A stretch of 56,145 nt of DNA from Erysipelothrix sp. (GTDB taxonomy: Bacteria; Bacillota_I; Bacilli_A; Erysipelotrichales; Erysipelotrichaceae), in the NCBI GenBank assembly GCA_012841625.1, contig DUUI01000055.1:1-56145 (forward strand). Direction: 5' to 3'. The notes beneath the pieces were generated by a model. The model saw only the letters and a list, made by a program, of their open reading frames with translations, had not been told where the DNA came from and ran no database searches. Made by a program: the position numbers and the translations under genes. Positions 7,894 to 17,613 of the stretch are shown piece by piece (positions within the stretch are counted from its first letter, which is position 1; each line of letters starts with the position of its first letter).

Positions 7894-9841
7894 ACTAAAA
7901 GACTTTCTGAACTTTAAAGCCATCAGCCAAATAAAAGCAAGCCCCAACAAAGAACAGTTTGCTTTTGTCCTAGCCACACCAAATGAAAAAGAAAATAACT
8001 ATGAACGAGTTATTTATGTAAGTGATGGCACTAACTTTAAACAAATGACAGCCCTAAAAAAAGAAAGTAATTTTGTATGGCAAGATGATAATCATTTATT
8101 ATTCGCCACTAAGAGATTTAAATCAGAAGAAGAATCAACTGACAATACCTACATTTACCGCCTCGCATTAGATGGTGGTGAAGCACAATGTGTCTATGAA
8201 ATTAATATTCCAGTCAATCAATTCTGGGTTTTAGATGACAACACATTACTACTCTCATCAACCTATCACACAGAGCATCCAAACTTTTATCAATATTCTA
8301 AAACAAAAAGAGAAAAAGTAGCCAAAGAGAAAAAAGAAAATAGTGACTGGCATGAACTCTCTCAAATACCATTCTGGTTTAATGGAACTCAATATATAGA
8401 CCAAGTAAGGACCCGCCTCTTCCTCTATGATACTAGTGAAAAAACATTAAAACCAATCACTCAAGCTGGCTTAGACATAGGATCAGTCGTAGTAAATAGA
8501 GACAAAACAAAGGTTTATTACACTTCACAATCCTATAAAACAAGACGACCTCAAAAATCTAGATTATATGAATACGATGTACAAACCAAAGAAACACAAG
8601 CATTAATCTCAACCAATAAGTATGCTGTTCGCTCAGTTGTACCTCTAAAAGGTCAATTACTTGTTCTTGCGACAGACAATAAACGCTTAGGATTAAATCA
8701 AAACACAGCTCTCTATCAACTAGATGGACCCAATCAATTAGACTTACTCATTGATGATATCGATCTAGGTAATTCAATTGGCTCAGATGTACGACTAGGC
8801 GCATCATCTCCAATTCTTATTGAAGATGATTACTTTATTTACAACACAACAGTCGATGGACATAGTGAACTGATTAAGTTTAAAGACAACCAAACTGAAG
8901 TAATCTTTAGTCATGAAGGAGCTGTAGATGGATTTGTCCTAAACCAAGAACAACTGATTGTAATGGGCTTATTTAATCAACAACTCCAAGACTTCTATGA
9001 TAAGGATTTAAATAGATTAAGTACATTCAATACAAGTCTAGACGATAAATACCTCAGCATACCTCAAAAGATTGTCTTTGAATCAAATAATTCAGACATC
9101 TCTGGCTGGGTCTTACTCCCTAAGGATTATGACCAACAAACACAACTCAAAGCCATCCTAGATATTCATGGAGGCCCTAAAACTGCCTATGGAGAAGTGT
9201 ATTACCATGAAATGCAAGTATGGGCTAATATGGGCTATGTCGTTATGTACTGTAATCCTCATGGCTCAAGCGGTAAGGGGGATGAATTCTCAGATATTAG
9301 AGGCAAATACGGCACCATTGATTATGAAGACATTATGACTTTTGTTGATAAAGTATTGGAACAATACCCAAAAATTAATCCAGACAAGATAGGCGTTACT
9401 GGTGGTTCCTATGGAGGCTTTATGACAAACTGGATTATTGGTCATACCAATCGATTTGCGTGTGCTGTCACACAGCGCTCAATCTCCAACTGGCTAAGCT
9501 TCAATGGCGTTAGTGATATAGGCTATTATTTTGCTGAAGACCAAAATGCAGCTACACTCTACTCCAAAGAAGGACAAGAAAAATTATGGTTCCATTCACC
9601 ACTTAAATATGCAGCCAACTTCAGTACACCAACACTTGTCGTACATTCAACTGATGACTACCGTTGCCCAATTGATCAGGGCTATCAATTATACAGTGCC
9701 TTAATTGACCGACAAGTAGACACTAAGATGCTCATACTAAAGGATGAGAATCATGACCTGTCCCGAAGTGGTAAACCAAAAGCAAGAATTAAACGTCTCA
9801 CTGAAATGACACAGTGGTTTGATAAATATCTAAGTAAATAA
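7874..9841 (+). CDS. S9 family peptidase (acylaminoacyl-peptidase type)
   Basis: A 655-residue serine peptidase of the prolyl oligopeptidase family, expected to trim short peptides in the cytoplasm (no signal peptide). An N-terminal beta-propeller fills about 1-400. The alpha/beta-hydrolase domain follows with nucleophile Ser512 (GGSYGG), Asp594/595 (HSTDDYRCP) and His627 (ENHDLSR). AAGGAG lies before the ATG, inside the upstream CNNM gene. A bidirectional terminator follows at 9849-9879. Confidence 0.93.
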   Translation: MTKSQIKLKDFLNFKAISQIKASPNKEQFAFVLATPNEKENNYERVIYVSDGTNFKQMTALKKESNFVWQDDNHLLFATKRFKSEEESTDNTYIYRLALDGGEAQCVYEINIPVNQFWVLDDNTLLLSSTYHTEHPNFYQYSKTKREKVAKEKKENSDWHELSQIPFWFNGTQYIDQVRTRLFLYDTSEKTLKPITQAGLDIGSVVVNRDKTKVYYTSQSYKTRRPQKSRLYEYDVQTKETQALISTNKYAVRSVVPLKGQLLVLATDNKRLGLNQNTALYQLDGPNQLDLLIDDIDLGNSIGSDVRLGASSPILIEDDYFIYNTTVDGHSELIKFKDNQTEVIFSHEGAVDGFVLNQEQLIVMGLFNQQLQDFYDKDLNRLSTFNTSLDDKYLSIPQKIVFESNNSDISGWVLLPKDYDQQTQLKAILDIHGGPKTAYGEVYYHEMQVWANMGYVVMYCNPHGSSGKGDEFSDIRGKYGTIDYEDIMTFVDKVLEQYPKINPDKIGVTGGSYGGFMTNWIIGHTNRFACAVTQRSISNWLSFNGVSDIGYYFAEDQNAATLYSKEGQEKLWFHSPLKYAANFSTPTLVVHSTDDYRCPIDQGYQLYSALIDRQVDTKMLILKDENHDLSRSGKPKARIKRLTEMTQWFDKYLSK

Positions 9842-9848
9842 ACAAAAT

Positions 9849-9879
9849 AAAAGGTTGAGGCATTACGCTTCAACCTTTT
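9849..9879. terminator. Bidirectional terminator
   Basis: AAAAGGTTGA (9849-9858) pairs with TCAACCTTTT (9870-9879), with A and T ends on both sides. It overlaps the last codons of the convergent fprA gene. Confidence 0.85.
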
Positions 9880-11083
9880 GTATACTATTAGCAATAGCGA
9901 TAGCAAGTGACTTTAATTCATCTGTTTGATTATCTTTAAGTGATGATTTAATAGTCAGTGGCTCCCCTACTTCAACTAAATTCTTTGACTTCTCAAACTT
10001 TTCTTTAGCAGAAACTAACGCTTTTGAACCCCAACTCATATTCACAACATAAGAGATATTTCGATTAGAAAATTTAGTCATGACAGCTTCATCAATTAAA
10101 GCAGCCATCTTTAAATATAAATCTGTATTATAAGTAACTAACCCAAAGACTGTATTAGAGAAACGATGCATATCAGACACGATATAAGAAGCATCCGTTT
10201 TACTCACATCATACATCTTAATATCCTTAACACCTAAATCAGCTAATTCACTCGCTAGAAAGTTCATGGCTAGTTCTGTATTTCCATACATTGTTGAATA
10301 CACAAGCACAACACCATCTTCTTCTGGTTGATAGGTTGACCATGTTTGATATTTACCCATAATAAACTCAATATCTTCTTTAGTACGATAAATTGGACCA
10401 TGTAAAGGCGCAATCATTTCAATCTCTAAATTGGAAAACTTCTTAAAAGCATTTTGAACATTCGTCCCAAAACGCCCAACAATATTAATATAGTAGCGAC
10501 GAGCCTCATCTAGAAGTGTGTGTTTATAATCCATCTCATCAGCAAATAAATTCCCATTATGTGCCCCAAATGTCCCAAAAGCATCAGCAGTAAAGAGTGT
10601 TTTTGTTTTTGGTTCATAACTCATCATGACTTCTGGCCAGTGCACCATTGGTGTCAGATAGAAACTAAGTGAATGTTCACCTAAATCTAAGACATCTTTT
10701 TCTTTTACGGTGTGGTAACTATTAGATAAATCCATTGGATAAAACTGTTCTAAGAATGTAAAAGTTTTCGCATTTCCAACTAATTTTACATCAGGAAACA
10801 ATCTAGCAATGGCCTGAATATTTGAACAATGGTCAGGCTCCATATGGTGAATCACCAAATAATCCAATGGTCTTCCATTTAAAACATGTAGTACATTATC
10901 AATAAAAACATCGGAGACATCTGTATCAACAGTATCCATCAAACATGTTTTCTCATCCATAATTAAATATGAGTTATAAGCCACTCCATCCGTTAGTGGA
11001 AACATGTTTTCAAAACGATCCAACCGTCGATCACTCGCTCCGACCCAGTGTACATTAGGATGAATTTCTTTTGAATTGTGCAT
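9863..11083 (-). CDS. fprA: A-type flavoprotein (FprA, flavo-diiron)
   Basis: Cytoplasmic flavo-diiron protein that reduces O2 to water or NO to N2O. It has 406 residues. The metallo-beta-lactamase-like domain has all six metal ligands: His80, Glu82, Asp84 and His85 (HHMEPDH), His148 (MVHWPE), Asp167 (FTADAFG) and His228 (PLHGP). The flavodoxin domain starts near 258 with the FMN loop STMYGNTE. Its presence suggests an anaerobe or microaerophile that must remove oxygen or NO. No rubredoxin partner lies next to it. Confidence 0.94.
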   Translation of the reverse strand: MHNSKEIHPNVHWVGASDRRLDRFENMFPLTDGVAYNSYLIMDEKTCLMDTVDTDVSDVFIDNVLHVLNGRPLDYLVIHHMEPDHCSNIQAIARLFPDVKLVGNAKTFTFLEQFYPMDLSNSYHTVKEKDVLDLGEHSLSFYLTPMVHWPEVMMSYEPKTKTLFTADAFGTFGAHNGNLFADEMDYKHTLLDEARRYYINIVGRFGTNVQNAFKKFSNLEIEMIAPLHGPIYRTKEDIEFIMGKYQTWSTYQPEEDGVVLVYSTMYGNTELAMNFLASELADLGVKDIKMYDVSKTDASYIVSDMHRFSNTVFGLVTYNTDLYLKMAALIDEAVMTKFSNRNISYVVNMSWGSKALVSAKEKFEKSKNLVEVGEPLTIKSSLKDNQTDELKSLAIAIANSIQKVEA

Positions 11084-11097
11084 TAATATTCCTCTTT

Positions 11098-11160
11098 TCT
11101 ATCGATATTATTGTATCATTTATAACTTATTTTAAAAGGCTAAAATTAAAGTCTATCGAT
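11098..11160. repeat. Pair of 9-bp direct repeats between fprA and the S41 gene
   Basis: TCTATCGAT occurs at 11098-11106 and 11152-11160, 54 bp apart, in a 128-bp divergent intergenic region. The embedded ATCGAT is palindromic. The two copies lie near the predicted start regions of the two divergent genes, so a shared regulator is possible. Confidence 0.35.
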
Positions 11161-11211
11161 TATTTCTAAAAATATTTCATTTGATGTAAAATAGAAACAA
11201 GGAGACACTTT

Positions 11212-12723
11212 ATGAAGAATACTAAATGGCTAATAATCTTAACCTTATTAGTTTCTTGTACTCACAATGAAGTTCAAGTTGAACCAACACTCCCAATTGA
11301 AAAACCAACCATTATTATTGAAGAAACACCTCTTTACAAACTACGACATTCTTCAGATTTAACAATTAACGAATTACTAGTTTATAAACAGCCTTTTTAT
11401 GCGCCTGACCTTGAAGAATATAAAAACCATTTAAATACTTACCAAGATTATCAGTTTATTGTCGATAATATTTCGATCGATTCTGATGAACAGCATAATG
11501 ACTTCTTAACATTTGAACAAGCACTTCAAGATATTGATCAAATTGTAACCATCCTTAAACATGCTTTTGGAGGTTTATTAGACTCAGCACCCATTGAAAC
11601 ACTAAACTACAATCACAATTTAATGAAAGGCTTAGTCCCTCCCTTTGGTCTAACTACCAACGAACTAAGAGATATCCTAATTATTGGTACTTCATTTATT
11701 CGTGACAAACATTATTGGTTAGACGATACAATACCAATTTACGAAGCCTATTCAATCGCAACCTCCCCAAAGTATAAAGGGTTCTTAAATCCTGATGAAT
11801 ACAAAGTTCGCTTACCAATATATGCCAAGAATCTAAAACTAATCAAAGACAGTCATAATGACTATATCGATAGTTCAAACAATAAAAAAGTTGTCTCGAA
11901 TCATGATATGATTCAACCATTAATTGATAATGATGGAAGTTTTTACTACACCATCATCGATCCTAATCCTTACTACCCTTACACAGAACCAGAGTTAATC
12001 TATTATGAAGATAATTCAACCAAAGAACTAATTTACGAAAGCATCCAATTACATCTTCCACCTAGTGAAACAAGTGAACACTCAACACTTCACGATGATG
12101 TTTTATATATCGATCTTACTAAAGATGCGTTTCAACTCGAAAATCTTGAAGATATAGAAACAGTCTTAGAAAGAGCCCAAAAATCTTCTAAAATAATTAT
12201 TGACTTAAGAAACAATGTGGGTGGTCAAACAACAACCGGGCTTAAAATTTTGAGTCAAATACTTAATTCACCTTTGAATAATTGGAATGCCTTTTACAGG
12301 TCATACGACAAAGTCTATATAACAAATCCGCTAGAAATTGAAATTTCAAATGAAGAGCATGAACAACTTTTTAAGAATCATCTAATTGTTTCATATCCAC
12401 AACAAGAACTCCCACTGGTGGAAGATAAATTCATTTTGGTCTTATCAAATCTCAACACAGCATCAGCTGGAGAATATTTCTTAGGTGACATTAAACGATT
12501 AGACAATGTCATAAATATTGGCACCAACACTGCTGGAGCTGCGACCTCTTCTGTTGGTCAGCCCTATGTCTTAGATCATTCAAAAATAACCCTAAGAGTT
12601 CCAGACCATTTCAGCGCTTACCATAAAGAAACATATTCTGTAAAGACAGGCTACCTACCTGATATCTGGCTTAACAATGTATCTTTAGAACAGATTATTG
12701 AACTAATGAAAGGATTAAAATGA
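11212..12723 (+). CDS. S41 family peptidase, lipoprotein
   Basis: A 503-residue extracytoplasmic protein. The signal peptide ends in a lipobox (LLVSC, Cys16), so it should be anchored to the outer face of the membrane. The C-terminal half is a tail-specific-protease (S41) domain: IIIDLRNNVGG near 327-337 and the nucleophile Ser418 in NTASAGE. No PDZ domain is recognisable. It shares a 4-bp ATGA overlap with the next gene, a serine hydrolase. AAGGAG precedes the ATG. Substrate unknown. Confidence 0.85.
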   Translation: MKNTKWLIILTLLVSCTHNEVQVEPTLPIEKPTIIIEETPLYKLRHSSDLTINELLVYKQPFYAPDLEEYKNHLNTYQDYQFIVDNISIDSDEQHNDFLTFEQALQDIDQIVTILKHAFGGLLDSAPIETLNYNHNLMKGLVPPFGLTTNELRDILIIGTSFIRDKHYWLDDTIPIYEAYSIATSPKYKGFLNPDEYKVRLPIYAKNLKLIKDSHNDYIDSSNNKKVVSNHDMIQPLIDNDGSFYYTIIDPNPYYPYTEPELIYYEDNSTKELIYESIQLHLPPSETSEHSTLHDDVLYIDLTKDAFQLENLEDIETVLERAQKSSKIIIDLRNNVGGQTTTGLKILSQILNSPLNNWNAFYRSYDKVYITNPLEIEISNEEHEQLFKNHLIVSYPQQELPLVEDKFILVLSNLNTASAGEYFLGDIKRLDNVINIGTNTAGAATSSVGQPYVLDHSKITLRVPDHFSAYHKETYSVKTGYLPDIWLNNVSLEQIIELMKGLK

Positions 12724-13649
12724 ACCAAGAGAAATTTAACTATTTTATTAATAGATTTAAAGAAGAATCAATTAATATTCATTATTTAGGAATCAAAACT
12801 AAGGATGATATTTTTATTCATCAATTTAAAAAGGAAGCAACAAAGTCTGATTGTCGCAGTTTAAGTAAAACTGTACTCTCATTAATCACAGGAATAATTA
12901 TAGATAATTCTGAAGTTCTAAACATTGACACTAAAGTTTGGCCCACAATAGAAAATGTTACAACTCTAAAGAATATGGATAATTTACCCTATTTAGAACA
13001 ATTAGAAATAAAACATCTCATGAACCATACGATTGGTTTTGATCAAGTCTTAATGATGAGACAAGACATCAAAGATAAAAATCCATTTACACTCATTGAT
13101 ACCATCATCAACACACCAATTATTTACAAACCTGGTGAACATTACTTGTACTCTAATGCTGGTTATTATTTACTCAGTGTTTTCTTACAAGAATACTACC
13201 AAGAAGACCTGTTACAGGTATCGGATCAATTGTTTTTTAAACCATTAGGCATCAAAGATTATACTTGGGAGAAATATGGAAATTATTTAGCTGGCGCAAC
13301 AAGACTTTGGCTAAAACCTGAAGACCTAATTAAGATTGGTGATGAGTTAATTAATAAAACACTCATTACTCAAGACTGGCTAGACTATTTAACAACTTTA
13401 AGTGCTGTAACTTTAAAAGTGTATTATCCAGAGAATACGATATTTAATCGATATGGCTATGGAAACGGTTTATGGCTAAATGATAAAGGGTACTATTTTG
13501 GACATGGGACTGGTGGACAAAGTCTGGGTGTTTTAGAAAAAGAAAAAGCCATCGTAATAACAATGGCTGATCAAAGAAATGTGAGAGTTTTAGAATCAAT
13601 TGTTAATGAAATCTTTGAAACTCTTTTATCTAAACAAATCAAAGAATAA
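12720..13649 (+). CDS. Beta-lactamase-like serine hydrolase (class C fold)
   Basis: 309 residues with the three motifs of the penicillin-binding-protein/esterase family: SxxK (Ser47-Leu-Ser-Lys50), YSN (144-146) and a HGTGG element near residue 263. No signal peptide or membrane segment is visible, which is unusual for a partner of the lipoprotein encoded just upstream and suggests a cytoplasmic esterase or peptidase. Translation is coupled to the S41 gene by an ATGA overlap. Its 3' end overlaps the convergent gene by 24 bp. Confidence 0.85.
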   Translation: MNQEKFNYFINRFKEESINIHYLGIKTKDDIFIHQFKKEATKSDCRSLSKTVLSLITGIIIDNSEVLNIDTKVWPTIENVTTLKNMDNLPYLEQLEIKHLMNHTIGFDQVLMMRQDIKDKNPFTLIDTIINTPIIYKPGEHYLYSNAGYYLLSVFLQEYYQEDLLQVSDQLFFKPLGIKDYTWEKYGNYLAGATRLWLKPEDLIKIGDELINKTLITQDWLDYLTTLSAVTLKVYYPENTIFNRYGYGNGLWLNDKGYYFGHGTGGQSLGVLEKEKAIVITMADQRNVRVLESIVNEIFETLLSKQIKE

Positions 13650-15491
13650 ATCAAAGAACGATTTTTCTTCAACTCCATTATCAATGACTTCCTCAACTTT
13701 TGGGAGTGTAATTGGTTGACTCATATAAACAAACTGAACCAATACAACATTTTTATTTCGCTTATCAACAAATGACACCATATCAAAATCTTCAAACTCA
13801 AAATCTTTCATGAGTTCTTCTATTTTTTCTTCCATCATAGGTCCAATGTCAGATGTTGCCTTATCAAGTTCTTGAGTTCCACCACTTAACTGGTTAGCCC
13901 CTGATGAAAGCTGTGAGATACCATCAGTGACTTGATTAATTCCAGTAGCATATTGACTTACACCATCACTAAATTGGTCAATTCCATGACTAAGCTGCTC
14001 TAAACCGGATGATAATTGTTGACCACCAGAAACTAAAGTTCCTGAGTTTTGATCGAGTGAATTTAAACCATCAGATAATTGTATTAAACCATCATGAAAT
14101 TCTCCATACTGTGAGTTTAGCTGATCAACACCATCAATTAATAATTCAAATTGATCTAAGCTGGATAATAAGCCAATGATAGAATCTAATTGTGGGATTA
14201 AGTCTGTCTTAATCGTCTCTTGAAATGGCAACAGTAGATTATAAGCTTCTTCAATTGCTGTGGCTTGTGCGTCCATGTAATTAAGTAAAATTTCAATGTT
14301 TGGATCACTAGGATCTAATTGAGGATACAAAGCGAGTATTGTTTCACGTCTTAAAGATTGAGCAATCGGTAAAAAGACAGCTGAACCTAGATCATTTTCT
14401 AAGAATGACTGCAAACCTTGTAAGGTCACAATTGCCATTTCAATGAGTACTTGTTGCTCAGGTGTAATGGTTAAAACGTCCCCAAATTGACTCAAATTAG
14501 AGTTGAGAAGATTAATTCCATCCTTAATTTGAGATGAGCCAGTGACCAATTCTTGACTACCCTGTGACAGTAATGAAACACCCCCCGTGTATTCACCTAC
14601 CCCATCAACAAAGTCTTTGGTGCCTTGAGCACTTTGACTTGCGCCTGTACTAAGTTCACTAGAGCCTTGAGATAGCTCATTGGCGCCAGAGCTTAATTGT
14701 CCAGTATTCGCATTTAATTGGCTTAAGCCCCCGGCTAATTGAATTGCGCCAGAATTGAGTTGACTAATACCATATTGTAAATCACCAATGCCATCAGTAA
14801 ATTGGCTTATATCAGGTAATTCCATGGCCATACTAAATGGCAGAGCCGCAATTTGAATCCCATCCATTTCGAAATCTTTAACATCGGCTGTTAATGTGTA
14901 TTTAGCTTCTGTTTTTGGCATACCAGTGAAAACAATTGTCTTTTTATCTCCAGCATTCCCAATAGTTGCGTCATCTGCTTTTATATTTGAAATTATTTTA
15001 GAACTAATATTGAAAGTCATGGTTAACAAATAATTATCAAAATAAACAGGATCAACATTTTTATTCTCTTTTGCTGTTATTGTCATTGTTAATTTGCCAC
15101 TCTTGCCACCAAGTTCTTGGGCACCGATGACTTTATTGTCTAATCTATACTCAATATCAAGTAGCCATGGCAATTGTGTACTTCCACTTAATGCTCCTTG
15201 ATAAAAGAAGCGGCCCTCATTAACATCTTTAATCACTGATTTAACACCATCAAAGTCAATTTCTTGATTGGTTGTGGTATTAATGACTGACTTGTAACTA
15301 CCATAATCTGTAATAGTCGTCGGTTCAAATACATCAAAAGCATTCACAACAAAGAGTGATTCAACACTTCCATCTAAATTGATTTTACTGTACACAACCT
15401 CTTCTTTCAGAGGATTTGTTTTAGCACTGATTGGTGTTATAAATAGGACTAATGCAAGTACTAGTCCGATTAGTTTACTGAGCTTTTTCAT
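13626..15491 (-). CDS. xxxLxxG heptad-repeat surface protein
   Basis: A 621-residue protein with an N-terminal hydrophobic segment (about 1-24; probably a signal peptide or anchor) and two blocks of heptads of the type xxxLxxG (about 230-320 and 465-545). These are the repeats found in YhgE/Pip-like proteins and in partners of MMPL transporters. It overlaps the upstream MMPL gene by 17 bp, so the two form an operon and probably one envelope complex. No enzyme motif is visible. The C-terminus ends in a hydrophobic/Phe-rich FFDLFFDLF stretch. The cargo is unknown. Confidence 0.82.
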   Translation of the reverse strand: MKKLSKLIGLVLALVLFITPISAKTNPLKEEVVYSKINLDGSVESLFVVNAFDVFEPTTITDYGSYKSVINTTTNQEIDFDGVKSVIKDVNEGRFFYQGALSGSTQLPWLLDIEYRLDNKVIGAQELGGKSGKLTMTITAKENKNVDPVYFDNYLLTMTFNISSKIISNIKADDATIGNAGDKKTIVFTGMPKTEAKYTLTADVKDFEMDGIQIAALPFSMAMELPDISQFTDGIGDLQYGISQLNSGAIQLAGGLSQLNANTGQLSSGANELSQGSSELSTGASQSAQGTKDFVDGVGEYTGGVSLLSQGSQELVTGSSQIKDGINLLNSNLSQFGDVLTITPEQQVLIEMAIVTLQGLQSFLENDLGSAVFLPIAQSLRRETILALYPQLDPSDPNIEILLNYMDAQATAIEEAYNLLLPFQETIKTDLIPQLDSIIGLLSSLDQFELLIDGVDQLNSQYGEFHDGLIQLSDGLNSLDQNSGTLVSGGQQLSSGLEQLSHGIDQFSDGVSQYATGINQVTDGISQLSSGANQLSGGTQELDKATSDIGPMMEEKIEELMKDFEFEDFDMVSFVDKRNKNVVLVQFVYMSQPITLPKVEEVIDNGVEEKSFFDLFFDLFR

Positions 15492-17553
15492 CAGATTCTT
15501 CCTTTCCTAAAAATTTTGTATATAGAGTTGTTTTTTCAACAATCGAATCAAACAAATAATAAGCCACTGGCACAAAGATTAGTGTCATCAAAAGACTTAT
15601 AGTGGCTCCTCGACCTAGTGTTATACCTAATTCAGAAACCATTTGAATGGTTGAAACAGCTCCTAATATAAAACCAACAATGCTTAATATAAGAGCTGGT
15701 GGAATAACGGATTGGGCACTCTGATTTACCGTAAAAAAGAATGCATCCTTCTTATTCATGGTCTGTCGGTTTTCTAAATAGTTTTGAGTATACAGGACAC
15801 CATAGTCTACAGTGGCACCAAGTTGAACGGTACTTATAATCAAATATCCAATATAGTTTAGTGGTGCTTGTGTAAAGTATGGGAATGATAAGTTAATCCA
15901 TATCGATAACTCAATCGCAAAGACTAAAATTATTGGAACACTGATCGATTTAAAGGTAAACAATATGGTCAAAAAGATAGCTAATATAGCGATTCCATTG
16001 ACAACAATATCATCCGCTTGAATTGTTTGTGCCATATCATAAGTAATTACACTACTCCCTACTAAATGAGTATCTTCTTCATAATACTTATCTACTGTCT
16101 CTCTGACTCTTTCAATAAGACCAAAGGCATGTTCACCTTCTTCAGCAGAGATGACTTGTAAAATAATTCGAGAATAGTCTTCTGAGAGTAATGAAGATAT
16201 TTGACTCTCGGACAATACTTCAGGCGGAATATTGGGTCCAATCATTGTTACATAGGACATAATGGATTTAACTTCTGGATAGGTTTGAAATTCTTGTATC
16301 ATATTAATTTCTTGACCCCACTGTCCTTTTGGAACTAGGATTACCATCTGAGTTTCTACACCATAAACATCTTTAACAGCTTGATCATCTAGAGATTCGC
16401 GTGAATTTTCCTGAAAGGCACCCATTCCATAGATAAACTCATTATGTCTTTGCCCTAAGAAACTTGGGACTGTCACAACTACGACTATTATTATAATTAA
16501 TGGCATCATTCTAAAGTTTATTTTGGCAAGCCAATTAAATGATGGAAGAAATGATCTATGTTCCGTTTTATCAATCCATTTAACGAATAATATGGTGATA
16601 CTTGGTAAGAAGAATGAAACTGAGATGATACTAAAGAAAACTCCTTTAGCAAGAACAATTCCTAAATCTGGTCCAATCTGAAAGCGCATCAAAACTAACG
16701 CTAAGAATCCGATAAAGGTCGTAATTGATGATGCCATTAAGGTTGGAAGTGCATCTTTAGTAGCAGCTCTCATGGCATCTTCGGTGTTGTCATACTTTTT
16801 ACGATAATCACTAAAGCGATGGAGTAAGAAAATCGCATAATCCATTGATACGGCGAGTTGTAAAATAGCAGCAACAGCCTGAGTTAAGAATGAGATATCT
16901 TCCAAAAAGACATTTGTTCCCATATTTAAAGCAATTCCTACAGCAATCGCGAGTAACATTAAAACTGGTTCAAGCCATGAATGTGTCGCTAAAATTAATA
17001 CTATCGCAACGACTGGAATTGCGTAAACCAAAATTTGGGAGATTTCTGATTGAGTGGCTGATTGAGCCATTGATAATTCGACTAATCGACCCGAGATATG
17101 CCCACCATCTCCAACAAGTTCTTGAAGTTCTGCTAATACTGGTGGATAGTTATCGGTTTCGACTGTAACCATAAATAAAGCATTATTATCTTTATAGTAT
17201 TGGTCCGTTGTTTCTTTTGGTAATACTTCAACTGGTAATGTGACATCCACATAATCGTCTAACCATAGAACTGAGAGTACATACTCTTTTTCTTTAATTT
17301 GTTCTTTTAAATCTAAGGCATCTGTAACAGATGCATCAGGAATCATGATATTTACATTAAAAATAGTTTCCTCAAATTGAGATGACATCACTTCTAAAGA
17401 CTTAGTTGATGGTGTATCCTGAGGCAAATATGATTGTAGGTCATAATTAACATTAACAAGCAGGGCTAATCCAAAACTAATGATTGTTGCGGCTGTAAAA
17501 ATAATTACAACCAACTTTTTATGTTTTAGGATACTGTCGATAATTCTTTTCAT
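15475..17553 (-). CDS. MMPL/RND family transporter
   Basis: 692 residues. Two repeats each have one leading membrane segment, a large extracellular loop and a group of about five segments, the RND/MMPL plan; the first group holds the SMDYAIFLLHRF element. Family members export lipids or hydrophobic compounds. It is the first gene of a two-gene operon with the xxxLxxG protein and is divergent to a TetR regulator whose probable operator overlaps the promoter (17557-17584). The set has the architecture of an inducible efflux system. Confidence 0.9.
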   Translation of the reverse strand: MKRIIDSILKHKKLVVIIFTAATIISFGLALLVNVNYDLQSYLPQDTPSTKSLEVMSSQFEETIFNVNIMIPDASVTDALDLKEQIKEKEYVLSVLWLDDYVDVTLPVEVLPKETTDQYYKDNNALFMVTVETDNYPPVLAELQELVGDGGHISGRLVELSMAQSATQSEISQILVYAIPVVAIVLILATHSWLEPVLMLLAIAVGIALNMGTNVFLEDISFLTQAVAAILQLAVSMDYAIFLLHRFSDYRKKYDNTEDAMRAATKDALPTLMASSITTFIGFLALVLMRFQIGPDLGIVLAKGVFFSIISVSFFLPSITILFVKWIDKTEHRSFLPSFNWLAKINFRMMPLIIIIVVVVTVPSFLGQRHNEFIYGMGAFQENSRESLDDQAVKDVYGVETQMVILVPKGQWGQEINMIQEFQTYPEVKSIMSYVTMIGPNIPPEVLSESQISSLLSEDYSRIILQVISAEEGEHAFGLIERVRETVDKYYEEDTHLVGSSVITYDMAQTIQADDIVVNGIAILAIFLTILFTFKSISVPIILVFAIELSIWINLSFPYFTQAPLNYIGYLIISTVQLGATVDYGVLYTQNYLENRQTMNKKDAFFFTVNQSAQSVIPPALILSIVGFILGAVSTIQMVSELGITLGRGATISLLMTLIFVPVAYYLFDSIVEKTTLYTKFLGKEESDEKAQ

Positions 17554-17556
17554 TTG

Positions 17557-17584
17557 GTGTCTCCTATGATAGTATTATAGACAC
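17557..17584. promoter_or_regulatory. Probable TetR operator
   Basis: Inverted repeat GTGTCT (17557-17562) and AGACAC (17579-17584), 28 bp in all, with a smaller palindrome CTATGATAG inside. It covers the -10 box of the MMPL promoter and lies between the divergent genes, as expected for an autoregulating TetR repressor. Confidence 0.6.
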
Positions 17585-17602
17585 ATGTCCATTAATTTTC
17601 AA
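17574..17602 (-). promoter_or_regulatory. Promoter of the MMPL operon
   Basis: TTGAAA (17597-17602), 17-bp spacer, TATAAT (17574-17579). The -35 box overlaps the ribosome site of the divergent tetR gene, and the operator covers the -10 box. Confidence 0.8.
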
Positions 17603-17613
17603 GGAGATTGGTT

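Noticed and set aside
17608-17613. TTG start two codons before the chosen tetR start
   Set aside because: It lies 1 nt from the AAGGAG; the ATG at 17614 has normal 7-nt spacing.
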